From an uncultured Clostridia bacterium (lineage in GTDB: Bacteria; Bacillota; Clostridia; Oscillospirales; Acutalibacteraceae), in the NCBI GenBank assembly GCA_947168445.1, contig CAMVLW010000003.1, positions 1 through 64,000 on the forward strand: DNA of 64,000 nucleotides, in the 5' to 3' direction. A program made the position numbers and the translations under genes. The notes below the pieces were generated by a model. That model searched no databases. It had not been told where the DNA came from and was given only the letters and a program-made list of their open reading frames with translations. The stretch's first letter is position 1. Every line of letters begins with the position of its first letter. This document shows positions 25,701 through 29,637 of the stretch, piece after piece.

Positions 25701-26862
25701 CCGCCTCGCCGTTTTTCTCATACACACAGATTCCCTTATAATTTAAGGAAACATCGCCGCTGAGCTTGTCGAGCATTTCATTGAGATAGCCCGGCTCGCT
25801 GTCGGACAGCTTGAAATCGTAGTCGTCTGCTGTCGGAACAGCCGCTTCTTCATTCACAGCCACCTTGAGATAATAAGTCTGTGTGATGTTTTTAACGGTT
25901 GCGCCGGAAAGATTGAGATAATCGGTCATGCGAAGGTTGTAGGTTCCTTCGCCGCCGTACATGCCGATTTTCCGCTCGCAATCGAGCTCCCAGAAGTTCG
26001 TGCTGACAAACGTGCCCTTGATTGCCTTGCCGCTTTCGTCGGTCATAACAGCGGCAACGCGGGCGTAATTGTCGGCAAAGGGAATGGTCACGTGGTCGGT
26101 GTATTCCGTCCAGCCGCTGTCCTCCGCCGTGAAATCAAAGGCGGGGTCGGCTTTGTAGGCTTCAATCGCGGAATTCTGCGCGGTGAAATACACCTTTGCG
26201 CCCTCGGGCTCGTTGGCGGTGGTGAGGGTCACTGTGTCGCCGGGCGTGAGGTAATACTCATTCGCGAGCTCGCTTGTTCCCCACCGTGCAAACAGTCCGC
26301 TGCCGGTGCCGAAGGTAATTCTCGGCGCAAACGGAAGGGCTTCATCCGCGTCGGTTTCGGGCGTGACAGATGGGGTGTCCTTGGGATTTTCGGGACTGAG
26401 CGGCGTATTGCCGTCGCCGGGCTTGGTAACGGGAACCGTGTCGGTTCTCGTTCCGGGCGCGTCAAGGCGCGCCGGATTGCCCACAACCGCCTGCTGTGAA
26501 ATATCAGTGATAACAACGGAATAATCGCCGTTGTTGCTCTCTGATGTTTCCTCTGCGGCAGCGAGCGCTTCAAAGCCGGGAAGGAATACATTCTGCACAA
26601 CGGCGTTTGTCATCTCGGCAAAACTCTGCGCCGCTGCTTTTTCGGCGGCTGCGGCGCCGGGCAGAATGATTTGTCCGCTGCCTGTATTCTGCGGTTTCTC
26701 CTCAACAGCCTGCGGCAAAACCGGGTTCTCCGCCACAGGCGGCGACTCCGTACTTCGCTCAACCGCATTGAAAACAAACGGCGCATGAATACATGCTCCC
26801 GCCGACAGCGCCGCTGTCAGCAGCAGCGCCATCGTTTTTTTCAATAATCGTTTTTTCTTCAT
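1726..26862 (-). CDS. Giant secreted multidomain protein (8378 aa): CHB_HEX_C-like, FN3-like, PKD, CARDB-like segments, a helical insert, C-terminal dockerin type I
   Basis: Single uninterrupted ORF with N-terminal signal peptide (MKKKRLLKKTMALLLTAALSAGACIHA). Motifs include YYTLDGSDPVQNGTLYTGPI, two PKD cores (FVWNMGDG..., FVWDFGDGSSGW...), repeated [RK]PDL... CARDB-like starts, and a C-terminal dockerin (GDINSDYQVDNRDLTRLFQYL...DVNGDGEVNNKDLTRLYQYLSGW). Confidence 0.9.
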   Translation of the reverse strand: MKKKRLLKKTMALLLTAALSAGACIHAPFVFNAVERSTESPPVAENPVLPQAVEEKPQNTGSGQIILPGAAAAEKAAAQSFAEMTNAVVQNVFLPGFEALAAAEETSESNNGDYSVVITDISQQAVVGNPARLDAPGTRTDTVPVTKPGDGNTPLSPENPKDTPSVTPETDADEALPFAPRITFGTGSGLFARWGTSELANEYYLTPGDTVTLTTANEPEGAKVYFTAQNSAIEAYKADPAFDFTAEDSGWTEYTDHVTIPFADNYARVAAVMTDESGKAIKGTFVSTNFWELDCERKIGMYGGEGTYNLRMTDYLNLSGATVKNITQTYYLKVAVNEEAAVPTADDYDFKLSDSEPGYLNEMLDKLSGDVSLNYKGICVYEKNGEAVYTSAVCEGSYPLTLTPSPVFSNELDETDVLYYPCKLSAKSLYGGNYDSVYYSVGKIGNLKTLDGWTKADGTFDVSGEINVDDVALYAILVDSETNTGYAGEDGSFVIYELPLIRLADTGASGSTASSEITLQSSGVPENYTSEIYYTLDGSDPVQNGTLYTGPISTADYSKGEVVTVRAFSKLSNGTESINGSVSQMNITVSASAPRITATNGTVTIVNDGGAIYYTVDGTSPVDSATRKPYTGAFSLGGLNRRVRAVSYSDGSYSAETEVIAEGGVYALGTLSAPYSFTDTLDFYVSEMDNGEGAVVEKPQTISFTLTEPGIISFDIYRETVQDGGYAGYDIYYPYLDDAVGTRLDILANTESGGRLHFYSSSAVPAGTYTLTIRPDYLRVYHVRLKNFTATADDRVFFNGAVTDMGEKYISDRGYYLYPVSLNSDAVIYYNLTTDGSEPAAPTLSSPSVQSNRSVVYVGSEKPVVRIKAAVYHPETGTLGSVYSGFFGYAGIFDMYAVDENGNRTAYAWSSLSGSEDVIIDKTGRLYINKTDWDVFFPGEEISVEYYYTPSYYSRVFNDDGTLGESSALFVPGEITLADIAQLSDNPDYRKAWGVYLRAGARVTVGNEVYYFSSDNRGYIRSVPSLPVVTVDGNTITLSTESESAKLYYSLKYNVDLGTRVSDANSYYEYTAPVQFDRNLTFTAMAVWEASVDESAMYWGKSSNGMQFIESTEVEAFALPEVANNQSSAEYYLPVVADGMSQSVDITVPAGYKYFFDYLRTIRHNGVFDSECSVNVKLQKLENGAYVTIDDCWFNLPYPDGIWYDSGPFLTAGDWRLTFYADEASSAGQKAIVYFRAHCVTNEGDFTYPRLGGLKVTPRMDGMEIDVNNITVPDKTVDELFTYITVNKGKTIESITGSADGTEAQAKAVIKAYLEDNSNYDYVRVWRRARNASDYSRVGDIHADSGWIGFDLSDNLEAGTEYIYLAEIYLKGQWGQWNYGVFDRHNNTGWFRTEYSSPLYVLPEDDEAPVINDFYFLLPGGVETDNISNACTIFTNATDNQRVKSYLLDYKLSSESDEQYQRIDSSDSVRTKDYTFKKTLRYVSLTPGNEYTFRYTVTDANGNKAVKTFTVLAEEIPAPQDYTVTQASSGVVIHWTPKPGYRFDFDFYDENGKWFGDTGWYRYDSTSAENGSRLVYVDPLQYPTFTVRQRQEAYDDYDIALDYVYKKNLSAGADTQAPVVRGISAYNNSQGGYGNRYTSVRAWDDGRLYSLNIAYFTRSGEEGSYVYTPAEGFPEPATYYYPKADVQFNGERTFCADYSLKYVMPGVYYAGVRVTDTAGNTSDWRYEEFRVYENDVKRTPLDPLKVTAGTDRFYIEPLVPEFDSYTRQQICDVFIPYWKSVNLTEEMMNDFLDHILDYAKVEYYSVRSDGNSTINITDYIVNGELTYRFTRNDKLPVEPNYDEYYLRPERYYIFYAKLVKDNSVAMEKWQSDIFDGSDVVWVCTLSTPAIKLLDDEGAPEISEIINTSGKVNVDNSSVISVNVSDDQLVKEVVIEYRVNGGSWFKSDSYDANHNGGYALSAYPTDRISSVTASVNISRLYYNNDGDYNGNYRGIALQNGDTVELVAYALDSAGNKSLVKTAAYTYVKIDPPTGLSVTAKNAGATVSWNKVALPEGVLDGTPEYGYRMYAYKANGNSLFSETDVAPGETSAFIPLDASKYTGAYYFMVSVLTSTGGLGDKTAKSQNITPLADITAPEGKFSADTTTLAGTNTNGNINFKADAVDNNYVHTLLVTVIDAAGNVYAEWTYDVTDTSTYYWGYRRNYDNGIIGVRCNEGATLNTLDLGDYAGAAALTDESGKRYIPDGSYKLTLTVTDFSNLSDYFETPITVDNSAPDLSGGTIGGTIAVNGPNSEYSYERLVANVSWTIPAGIEALNQIEVRRYEFSGLEKAQNLAGDPETYANQYYYSVISTDTAARSAENGISSGRYYVYLLSAVDLAGNRSSFLNTGVLFAGEEKYDLTVKVNGTDSLDSVMLGDRLTFTAVSTVAKQGVVLRLYRVIDNNKRYFAEGRFNAGGTAVVEYTVPATDSSWIGIQNIYAEYYGSANFGSKLLTFEIGLKLFAPEYVTSSSEIGKINIRWENVSNTETYYIYRSTAQQNIVSDGNLIAETTARSYNDITAQVGTAYYYAVVAASTVAGQQVTSEAAVTEQAVSMIRDDSAPVLRAVSPAEKAHISTSQTFTLEAYDNVKVSSVIVEWKSYDDVNAVYAELYHGELDGRNVTVDFSKVRAGASQNIFVRFRVLDPTGNKSEWITNAYALGDSVAAPASLMAEPGERKIALGWQSVLRLDVTGYQIYRAENNGAFELLAEITNADSVYVDDELDPTVAYRYKVRALAGDTLGEFSNIVTALPGEQKTPPTVVYLDPLRSSSFNGDLTVTAVASDRIRVKRFTFEYAYIGTSSAVEPDETLTWQPLAVITDGIEQIEIDQTMLAGFGHRAFQAATTIDFSALAGLQEGAWFAVRVNAENNGGAAYASSWYYAKYKYDSVPPAAPTNLKAQDGMSGGTVTLSFTAAPTDVYYTQILRSTDSNADPYTLESVGETASGSYSDSGLSDGVRYYYWFRSVDRAGNISAAAGPVSAVPTSVFSIEFKSVMLNVAVPTAGQLMKITVNFTNNGPAKAAGTLVLKANTGNSIVTVAEKDFSGLAPGSHSFTFDFTVPESAAALTFTAEACAKDIVTSAYPVNHAPHAVITAKATVDSSDTETYSAALSTDSDDGESENLTFVWNMGDGAVKNGKTITHRYLTPGDYTVTLTATDQRGASSSVTKAVRVIDRRPDLLVSAITVYRMGATDGEYTLVSGSNTIQENDTVRVDAAIVNSEAAFGVVPADMAFLAGFYLNGVYRGYQTISGGLAVGEEKTVSFTYTAEKGAQIIKIVANDLLDTLKESNKQNNSKTVSYNAQQTDFAEIAVTNGDWRNAATLDKTAALTSEEKVIYSATVANSGRASASFTVSLYLDGALADTLSVTLAPGASRAVNFYEAPVSGKHTVLIAADDPLLVETDSSDNAVSFETAAFTVDKAEIATELTVEYPTGMTGGRIAQGGTLTLTAALTPNTDISKAVNVRFYIDGKIIKTVKVSADTLKKGVPYATGITAKWVVSDGVHTVSVVTDSDLAVLETPSEDSEETVDITVIKPDLWLSDVSWAPADTIDWGSSASFLVRVSNRSVATLYQPYVLKLWANKLDSDGAPTKWNVVSSGNYNGIQGNSTSVQILNWNPASSGSWRLLLTLEKGNGADFDTTYYLPLDWATVDTSFGSYAYSYEFTVRDGLTLKVSPNKSGEDADFGANIFVGSEYAITVSGEMSLASKPNRLLNSVADGAMISVRLEYNSDSGIFREAVLTDNGTGKFSGSILTEGLESGMYTLTYFAQGAGYTVQYDTQLMFIDDIIGSVTTPLDSYVAGDIITISGSAGVGNTPYTGTIALDMNLYPYYGERLPDGAVINGDVPDGYEMYWRGEKTVFLTADENGNFTYSFKSVNTDAGKWSIAAYAFEKAFGSGIKGSDITIYGMEAKPSVTTVTAAKNTDFSAGVKLYNSAWDGSFGGLTGVSAVLLNGNDYDGITAVLDSSTVKSTLDAGSFFPVTLNFFTDEDCADSAEYMIQFSSIEGATATATVKLSMRPGVPKLYADQKAITAAANPGSTVTKTVTVTNKGIATMRNIVVENGSLGFIKAEQPEKTTLAPGESLSFNIIMAPTASVQYGKYQDTVTVTNGVVSLAIPVGLEVTALEYGSVQFKVRDDFGENVSGAVITLYGRDPYTQYINGKETTYYLNYSLTTDENGTASLFDKPIGVYDYTVSAKGKQTLNGEMHIMPMTRPAYEEIVLETVPVEISWTVTETTIVDEYEIELTVDLGVKIPEPKLGSSMPWFTIAKNMQSAAVLETKIVNHSLIDVIDAVAVIDGNVSGISVVGGGYIGTIPAMSSVTVQLLVQPGYYDLPTFANENAGANKALLRVTGSYVSYDEDTLLPVYPPKTTQIKVPIYNPGKQKVNLEVVIGDGEKQQMEINMPDDSGFEEMDYFIYQEETGGRIKDKETVSGGVYEVVKLSLSQTASLERQAFDAELKITNNYPNADLDSLTTEVVIQYTDPVTKEVSYITDNVYIIQTMGTSESSVASGSTYTGKWKIIPSIGMGGEAGRTYQVFARISYMVNGKLVTTTTDAVEINVNPQPRLKVDYYLPHKIYPNSSFRLGVSVTNEGSGTAKNVILDSSQLDIVSNTSGLTSVWEIVSSSFGSYNTNSFRLVLGDIPGVNNGLADDGSDLPNMVWGYFTILWTIPELEEGYLKDVYGEIRNFTATITHKPYEGVELDSLIDEVNTHIVARDGVQILDDTSGEYVDTMQVIAGTNGLPEYIRDSATNVSVNVFVPEGLSGSKSGEDAYTFTAPLEAAARNEENAPLRYQILMLGESDDFADMNIAAVYRYASADLTGEPVSLSFANYWKDTYTVDGEEKDLLYVVDEILRDQNGNILPRFYKVVYGSATTVKELKTSKITYLEKFNRLERTAVFYDTGKFHDEDDSVPLGVQATVYNSGKTPESVMVYLFRAPVVSGKTGSFTLVDKKSVTVNSYNEQLVYFTIDLYANAEMPAGVYEFRAGTSANPEDYAVSAQTVINALPTANAGVDFNAVVNKTVIFDGSRSYDPDGQIKSFVWDFGDGSSGWGIAPTHIYTASGTYIATLTVTDDNGTANALITKGYNAEDLPTDSYAIHNVMVTVNDDRPDLIIVPDALTNEIGKGLEITIDNAPVSKTNTADKGEEIVIFARVMNDKPENPIPSSFIVSLYRDDVYLGYQRITSVYEKTYTIGGETRTVQCADVQFTDVAADNASHVYTVRANDVSVAFDEADLFNNQRSAIVYGASGRTVFPNVGITAVSFEGKPLQNGAVAAKSLNIPSGKAISFTVTLQNSGNDATGEFPLTARVNGKWAASVNVNSLEPGQTAEITLSFVPEEGSSQQITFTADGPYPRTLDSDRSDNTWTYNAGTITFEKADLTVESVSVSASGSDAVITAIVKNNGAAPAENSSTVTFYADERYLGAALIGSVQAGESKEVQLVWKNYEAANRITAVCDAMSVVDETDELNNTFTETVQDGNVLESRAMPALVITKMSTSGTAAFGAEMTTVVTVKNNGAAESAGAFKVSLFTQGILVGESIIDRAILPGASADATVYWTANVLPTGTYALTALADSEYNIIMSSRSGVRYDGTLNVSDGISVAIESDAAYLTQNSDNTVRVSLTRSDGKPNTDAATVKVMVAGTDILSTAVYDSSTDRYLAQLDLSGVTLGKHSLVATANLNGMSDASSFTSTVVPAISVTVKTDSSAYKTGDTVYVSGTTEGLDSGDTIELSLIGNQIWKYTTVLSKSGTFVRSIELPANAGGAMRIAATVKNAGANRTASESIYVYGAYFASVNEVTVTAGDKTTVKGAAENIGYLDLRSVTLTAAANSLEAQNAKAPVIKFMSGGHAYVLDEKHADLLEAITDGVSVNGSGIDYNALDYKLQIDAEGCLPGDYEVILTLNAMTDKGAYTLTKRIALTLAAPKAVMVITNLNLDNESEEETLAVKTSASPGEVKTFSYRVVNLGTGNLTGLKAELLDSNGCSVPWASLVTAGGIPSEDALTTTVYPYCKGYDIGTAEGAARISVTFAPQENVTASRYDLTLFISADGVDTVQIPVTVYVSAHAIGTKVIKVVTADGTVITDGKVTLYGPVASDYSVQPVDPRSYSGDISSAVTVGSNLSQGGTVQFTNIPSGTYNVSVSGNGIKAVTKQIEVLPVIDPVPESIIVEQQLFVIRSAVSTEKTLDSYTVKNGAYEDIMYQLAFGGAYESEKPDLLPDYPVDEIEIAYYNGKISSRLAIMNSDLTVGNALHNMTDVTVKINPRDIPSQYIKFKSGEGLTDTLYVGTLAPQETFDFIWNLDLAALYLEAAVEQDGVNYTLTLPEGYSWDTYYAAWERENTRLNSYGYLTRHLYNKVSVSGDGRVLTVTPADENTGAPDGRVPLYTGNVPKLYKFEIVIEGKSALEFAEGSLSEMKTVTRTIPVQVDFVPNGYYLDEGCASVYTTERLQGAFSTGSNANSKVYSKKFLSNSGTSSTPNSSSKNNDGFKLGFAQDILSGEEHTRLTVGFENPSSVEAIEELEFRVMISDMMPDENGHLAPGANLNNTDFYVAPSVLEANRVKGWEGLSEEEILAKFATANGIDVGTLLASGSFALAFDLEPLSQLYSNDMFTYLIDSGYMTAEEAEQAANHLRDSSGTSFAWVEYSFKRGGRTYTGFTDPVVQNVELPAELTTYEQTFQLDPDSDVYYVAIVITNSGFGTSDEIRLTSLDIPSVNGQRTRLSSYTTGSMTDYPGADTSSEDLVDWYLSWDDNPVPNEIILEPLKSGESVYIIYRVDVIGESNNGVPTSLKPHPLPLPKQPQKTDFKPQIYINGKKAGSCTPGEQNESTENPARIAELIDEIAESLSVLMYATVGDYGTRVEDAYTNAKMMQTAKVIVGVQKYLTYISTVVNDVLGKLGGHTTEKPSLDVGGGDSGEKSLTDQIFTGTLLLGAVFDISDDVIGHIQPFMNSIKAGAAKVSQVQGNLKLLEGLGSFKPSKAVYAELVAQLNDIEAKFKELSAKVSNAISIYNRLLTQAGVNASKLPEVEAALEAILKEWSQNRADIAQLYSYLFDKIQLARYNAFDYQAGDYSRAKNYDEIIRKLDKAYDILGKINLSVNELGYTVLTVRGHIMLNHHLRGEYEKDFDKYLKDNHLDLPWETVKAVYENPDLNDDYLAKIFPDTADKVKKAKSIYDAKESFRKVRAKVEAFSTALGSAWDKGSPAIIAVLGKEGLELAKEFELTKPFADFIGNTLKLVQLANEKDEMTKAMGAFGDATLKLNYHTYEAVRNDASTGALSEDSPLVKTLMELIEEAIVKSNEKAPGAFKPLSGSDKRDVSDYLVKYLNMQRAKYERSEQTDSAWMIAHVSAVMAALFEQVYVEAITEQATPEKFLAFMRGSGTVKNGKTLDGYLDNTYDKKVFRDIRKDAMLKLREAQLLVTHYSQTLAQNSSYPVKEIVQYLETLSQKMAAAANIEQNSVRRYKDLDIWQLNENNSTSLEISTNYVLSFRDYQKALLNTDVINAENSMVVVDYYTAALYDLIVRSGLMVLTMSPNAISASLGASAAATWDSLADQVFTKLDEAWKTRSILTALSIAELSLVMGNTVMKEASIANDIYNLIFALDKAIIFDPPLNTELITYSIKDVVIPDGEAKGRGEVLVTFRNDGSRTVAVSPGVDIFTAAGKIASVNFSSNSILIPAGESADFIGEFTIPRSVLLDSTGYSAVLSYAASEPSTVSIAAEQGPFVLHFYAGTERQLAAMRSKVSAGTLVSGWVTGAQTLSGSITVKQGQNLRIFAAAPVNGKLTVEILSPSGEALEAKSFINEGDYAMLTNCAAGAYTVRVTTPEGFDGRITVEGVVSSFDKAITAVHTEKATVVNNNNQTDDGSYFGNLSVSVSESAGIFAGVINAELTFEDENLTAAPVGFGDFTLNAGGALNGGFVIKAAPNTPAGVYSGTVKISFDAAVCDPVFLSLLSTGDDAVNWATEDGKVIYTAQVQVTVDVTAPAAPAISVADGAREGTLTVSGSAPGAVYVILTYENDFTEENDDGIEEAYTAKAIAAIFNPNPDGSFAVTLAKPAQNARLSAVAVNTAGGRSAAATLAVEGYSEAEPERETYAEPFTSVTAEQVEGKRDVSVTVYGAQARGLSLTGDIYYRVVYNAPENDFPAESFNPAGWTNAGAVPSFTVKNVQNGQYIEIVQVMREADGALTVVRHSSTAAEMKDVQGYTVSGQLTSNDSKADMAGAVLVLTDAADSSVTYTATVEIVGGTATYTFTDVISGTYILSLDPSVIKISADNALITIDSAGKVKNIDVNRVILPGDINSDYQVDNRDLTRLFQYLTDWDVEVEDMTLDVNGDGEVNNKDLTRLYQYLSGWEVEIY

Positions 26863-26892
26863 AACAGCACCTCAATAATCCTTAATGCAAGT

Positions 26893-26913
26893 GCAATTTC
26901 TGACGGAAATTGC
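26893..26913. promoter_or_regulatory. Inverted repeat GCAATTTC-TGACG-GAAATTGC in the leader of the giant gene
   Basis: Perfect 8-bp arms with 5-bp spacer, 31 bp upstream of the giant ORF start, in the intergenic region shared with the divergent HTH gene. Confidence 0.5.
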
Positions 26914-27145
26914 GTGTTCTGACAAACAGCAATATCCTATCATTACTCTTTCACTTTAGCATATTAATACCTATAGGTCAAGGATATTACACAAAAAAGC
27001 CATTGCATGTGTGTGAAAACTATGAAATTCGCGCAAGGTTTTTCCTTTGTATGATTTAGACTTGCCAAATTGTGTAACCTATATACTTTTCACAAGGCAA
27101 AGGGTATAATGATTATATCTGTGATTCTGAAATTGAGGGGTTATT

Positions 27146-28900
27146 ATGACGTTCAGCGAATTACTCAAGCAGTATATCACCCGGCTTGACACCACCTACA
27201 GCCGTCTTGCAAAGGCTTCGGGTCTGAGTGTGAGCGCTGTTTCCAACTATGTCAAGGGCGAGCGCGAGCCGAACTATGAAAGCGAGCAAACGGAAAAGCT
27301 GATAAAAGGCATTTTGGTTCTCGCCGAAGAAAAGAATCTTGATATTGACGAGCAAGAGCTGCGCATGGCGTTTATGGGCACAGCCAAAAACGGCTTGCCG
27401 ATTGAATATGACGTTTATCTGCACAATCTGAACACGCTGCTGAAAACGCTTGAAATCAAGGGCAGCACGCTTGCCAAGGCGCTTTCGTATGACGCTTCTC
27501 ACATTTCAAAGGTGCTTGCCGGACAGCGGAGACCTGCCGATATTGGAAAATTCACCGCGCGCGTTGCCGCTTATGTGTCGCAGTTTTACGGTTCGGAGCA
27601 GGAAATCGCCGCCATTGCCGCACTGATGGACGCGGACGCTAAGGAAATCCAAAATCCCCGCGAACGCTGCGCGGTTGTCACCGAATGGCTCGGCACAAAT
27701 ATGAGCCTTGACAGAAACGACCCGGTTTCCGGATTTTTGGACAAGATGAATACGTTTCATCTGGACGACTATATTCAGGCAATTCATTTTAACGACATTA
27801 AAATGCCTTCGGTTCCGTTTCAACTGCCGGGAACCAAGCATTATTACGGCTTGAAGGAAATGATGGACGCCGAGTTGGATTTTATGAAGGCAACAGTTCT
27901 GTCAAAATCCATGAAGGACTGTATTTTATACAGCGACATGCCGATGACCGAAATGGCAAAGGATTCCGAATTTCCGAAAAAGTGGATGTTCGGGCGCGCC
28001 ATGATGTTGAAAAAGGGCTTGCGCATGCACATTATTCACGACGTCAACCGTCCGTTTTACGAGATGATGCTGGGCTTGGAAAGTTTTATCCCGATGTATA
28101 TGACCGGGTTGATTTCGCCGCATTATCTGACCGAATCCCAAGGCGGCGTGTTTAACCACCTTCTCTATGTTTCGGGAGCTGCCGCTCTGGAGGGCAATGC
28201 TGTTTCGGGACACCATGCGGCAGGAAAATACACGCTCTATAAATCTAAGGATGATGTGCAGCATTTTCGCACCAGAGCCGAACATCTTCTGAAAAAATCA
28301 AAGCCGCTGATGGAGATTTACCGCAGCGACAGGAAGGAAGAATTTGAGGGACGGCTTAAATCGCTGTGGCAGGAAGGCGACCGGAGAGTGGTGAATTGCA
28401 GTCTGCCGCTCTACACAATGGAAGAAACACTGTTAGAGCAGATTTTGCGGCACAACGCGCTCAGCGACGCTGACAAGGAACCAATCCGCCGTTACCGCGC
28501 CGAGTATCTCGCCATCACCGAAAAGCTGCTCGCGGAGAACAAAATCAGGCTGTCGGTTCCGCTGCTCAACGAGGAACAATTTGCGCAAATGCCGCTGACG
28601 CTTGCGTTGTCCGAGTTGTTTATTGAAACAGACGTCGTCTACCGCTATGAGGAATACAAGGCGCACTTGGAACAGACAAAGGCGTTTGCCGAAGCGTTTC
28701 CGAATCTCACGGTGGAATTTGATCCTGAGCCCGCGTTTCGCAATATTTCTTATACCGTTATCGGCAGCAAGCATGTCATTGTATCGAAAAACAAATTTCC
28801 GACCATTCACTTTGTGATTCATCACCGCAAGATGGTGCAGGCGTTCCAAAGCTTTATTCCGCCGCTTGCGCCGCCGGACTCACGCCGCATTTTTTATTAA
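27146..28900 (+). CDS. XRE-like transcriptional regulator with two N-terminal HTH segments and a large C-terminal domain (584 aa)
   Basis: First HTH: TYSRLAKASGLSVSAVSNYVKGEREPN. Second HTH: KGSTLAKALSYDASHISKVLAGQRRPA. Divergent from the giant gene. Confidence 0.75.
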   Translation: MTFSELLKQYITRLDTTYSRLAKASGLSVSAVSNYVKGEREPNYESEQTEKLIKGILVLAEEKNLDIDEQELRMAFMGTAKNGLPIEYDVYLHNLNTLLKTLEIKGSTLAKALSYDASHISKVLAGQRRPADIGKFTARVAAYVSQFYGSEQEIAAIAALMDADAKEIQNPRERCAVVTEWLGTNMSLDRNDPVSGFLDKMNTFHLDDYIQAIHFNDIKMPSVPFQLPGTKHYYGLKEMMDAELDFMKATVLSKSMKDCILYSDMPMTEMAKDSEFPKKWMFGRAMMLKKGLRMHIIHDVNRPFYEMMLGLESFIPMYMTGLISPHYLTESQGGVFNHLLYVSGAAALEGNAVSGHHAAGKYTLYKSKDDVQHFRTRAEHLLKKSKPLMEIYRSDRKEEFEGRLKSLWQEGDRRVVNCSLPLYTMEETLLEQILRHNALSDADKEPIRRYRAEYLAITEKLLAENKIRLSVPLLNEEQFAQMPLTLALSELFIETDVVYRYEEYKAHLEQTKAFAEAFPNLTVEFDPEPAFRNISYTVIGSKHVIVSKNKFPTIHFVIHHRKMVQAFQSFIPPLAPPDSRRIFY

Positions 28901-28932
28901 TTTTAATGAAGATTGTTATGAAAAATTTCGCA

Positions 28933-28962
28933 AAAGGGAGCTGTCGCGCGACAGCTCCCTTT
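28933..28962. terminator. Bidirectional terminator between convergent genes
   Basis: 14-bp perfect inverted repeat aaagggagctgtcg-cg-cgacagctcccttt with flanking A/T runs. Confidence 0.85.
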
Positions 28963-28974
28963 CTTAATTTTGAA

Positions 28975-29637
28975 TTATTCTGTTGTTGCGTTAACCGCCT
29001 TTTTTTTGTTTTTCACTCTGATTACCAGCGCGATAACAATCGGGACGTAGGTTAAGAGCGGCAGCACAAAGCCAAAGTATTTCAGCCAATCGGTGGATTG
29101 AACGAGCATATTGAAAATGCCGTGGTAGATAATCGCCATCAACAGCAGCGCAAAGGTGCCGCAGTAGAACAGCTTTTTTTTCTGTTTGACAAAGCTCATG
29201 CCGAAGCCGACTGCCGCGGTGCAAATGCCGTGCATCAGCGCGGTTGAGAAGCCTCTGACAATAGCCCATTCGATGGAAACAGAGTCCAAGCTGGTGATAA
29301 GAATATAGGTATTCTCAAACAGCGCAAAGCCGATGCCGACGGCAAAGGACGCCGCAAGCAGCTTTTTGCGGTTATCTGTAATAACAAACGCATAAATCAA
29401 AACCGGGATTGCTTTTATGATTTCCTCTGTCGCCGGGGTGACAGTGGTGGTGACATACAGCGCGTCATAGTCCAAAAGCCGCAGCATAAGACCGTTGACT
29501 TCGGAAATAAACAGCGCGGCGCTGATACCTATCAGCAAAAAGACCATGATTCTGCGCGAGGATTTTTCAATCAGCGGCAGACTGAGCAGCAGCGGGACGA
29601 ACATACAAATGTAAAGAATGTAAATCATGTTTTCCAT
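28975..29637 (-). CDS. PrsW-like intramembrane metalloprotease (220 aa)
   Basis: Multi-TM protein with PrsW-style motifs ATEEIIKAIPVLIYAF, GFALFENTYIL, ALMHGICTAAVGFGM, IIYHGIFNM. Confidence 0.75.
   Translation of the reverse strand: MENMIYILYICMFVPLLLSLPLIEKSSRRIMVFLLIGISAALFISEVNGLMLRLLDYDALYVTTTVTPATEEIIKAIPVLIYAFVITDNRKKLLAASFAVGIGFALFENTYILITSLDSVSIEWAIVRGFSTALMHGICTAAVGFGMSFVKQKKKLFYCGTFALLLMAIIYHGIFNMLVQSTDWLKYFGFVLPLLTYVPIVIALVIRVKNKKKAVNATTE

Noticed and set aside
1726-26862. Possibility that the 25-kb ORF is an assembly concatenation of repeats
   Set aside because: Domains are divergent with no long identical blocks noticed on reading, and the signal peptide and terminal dockerin are each present once.
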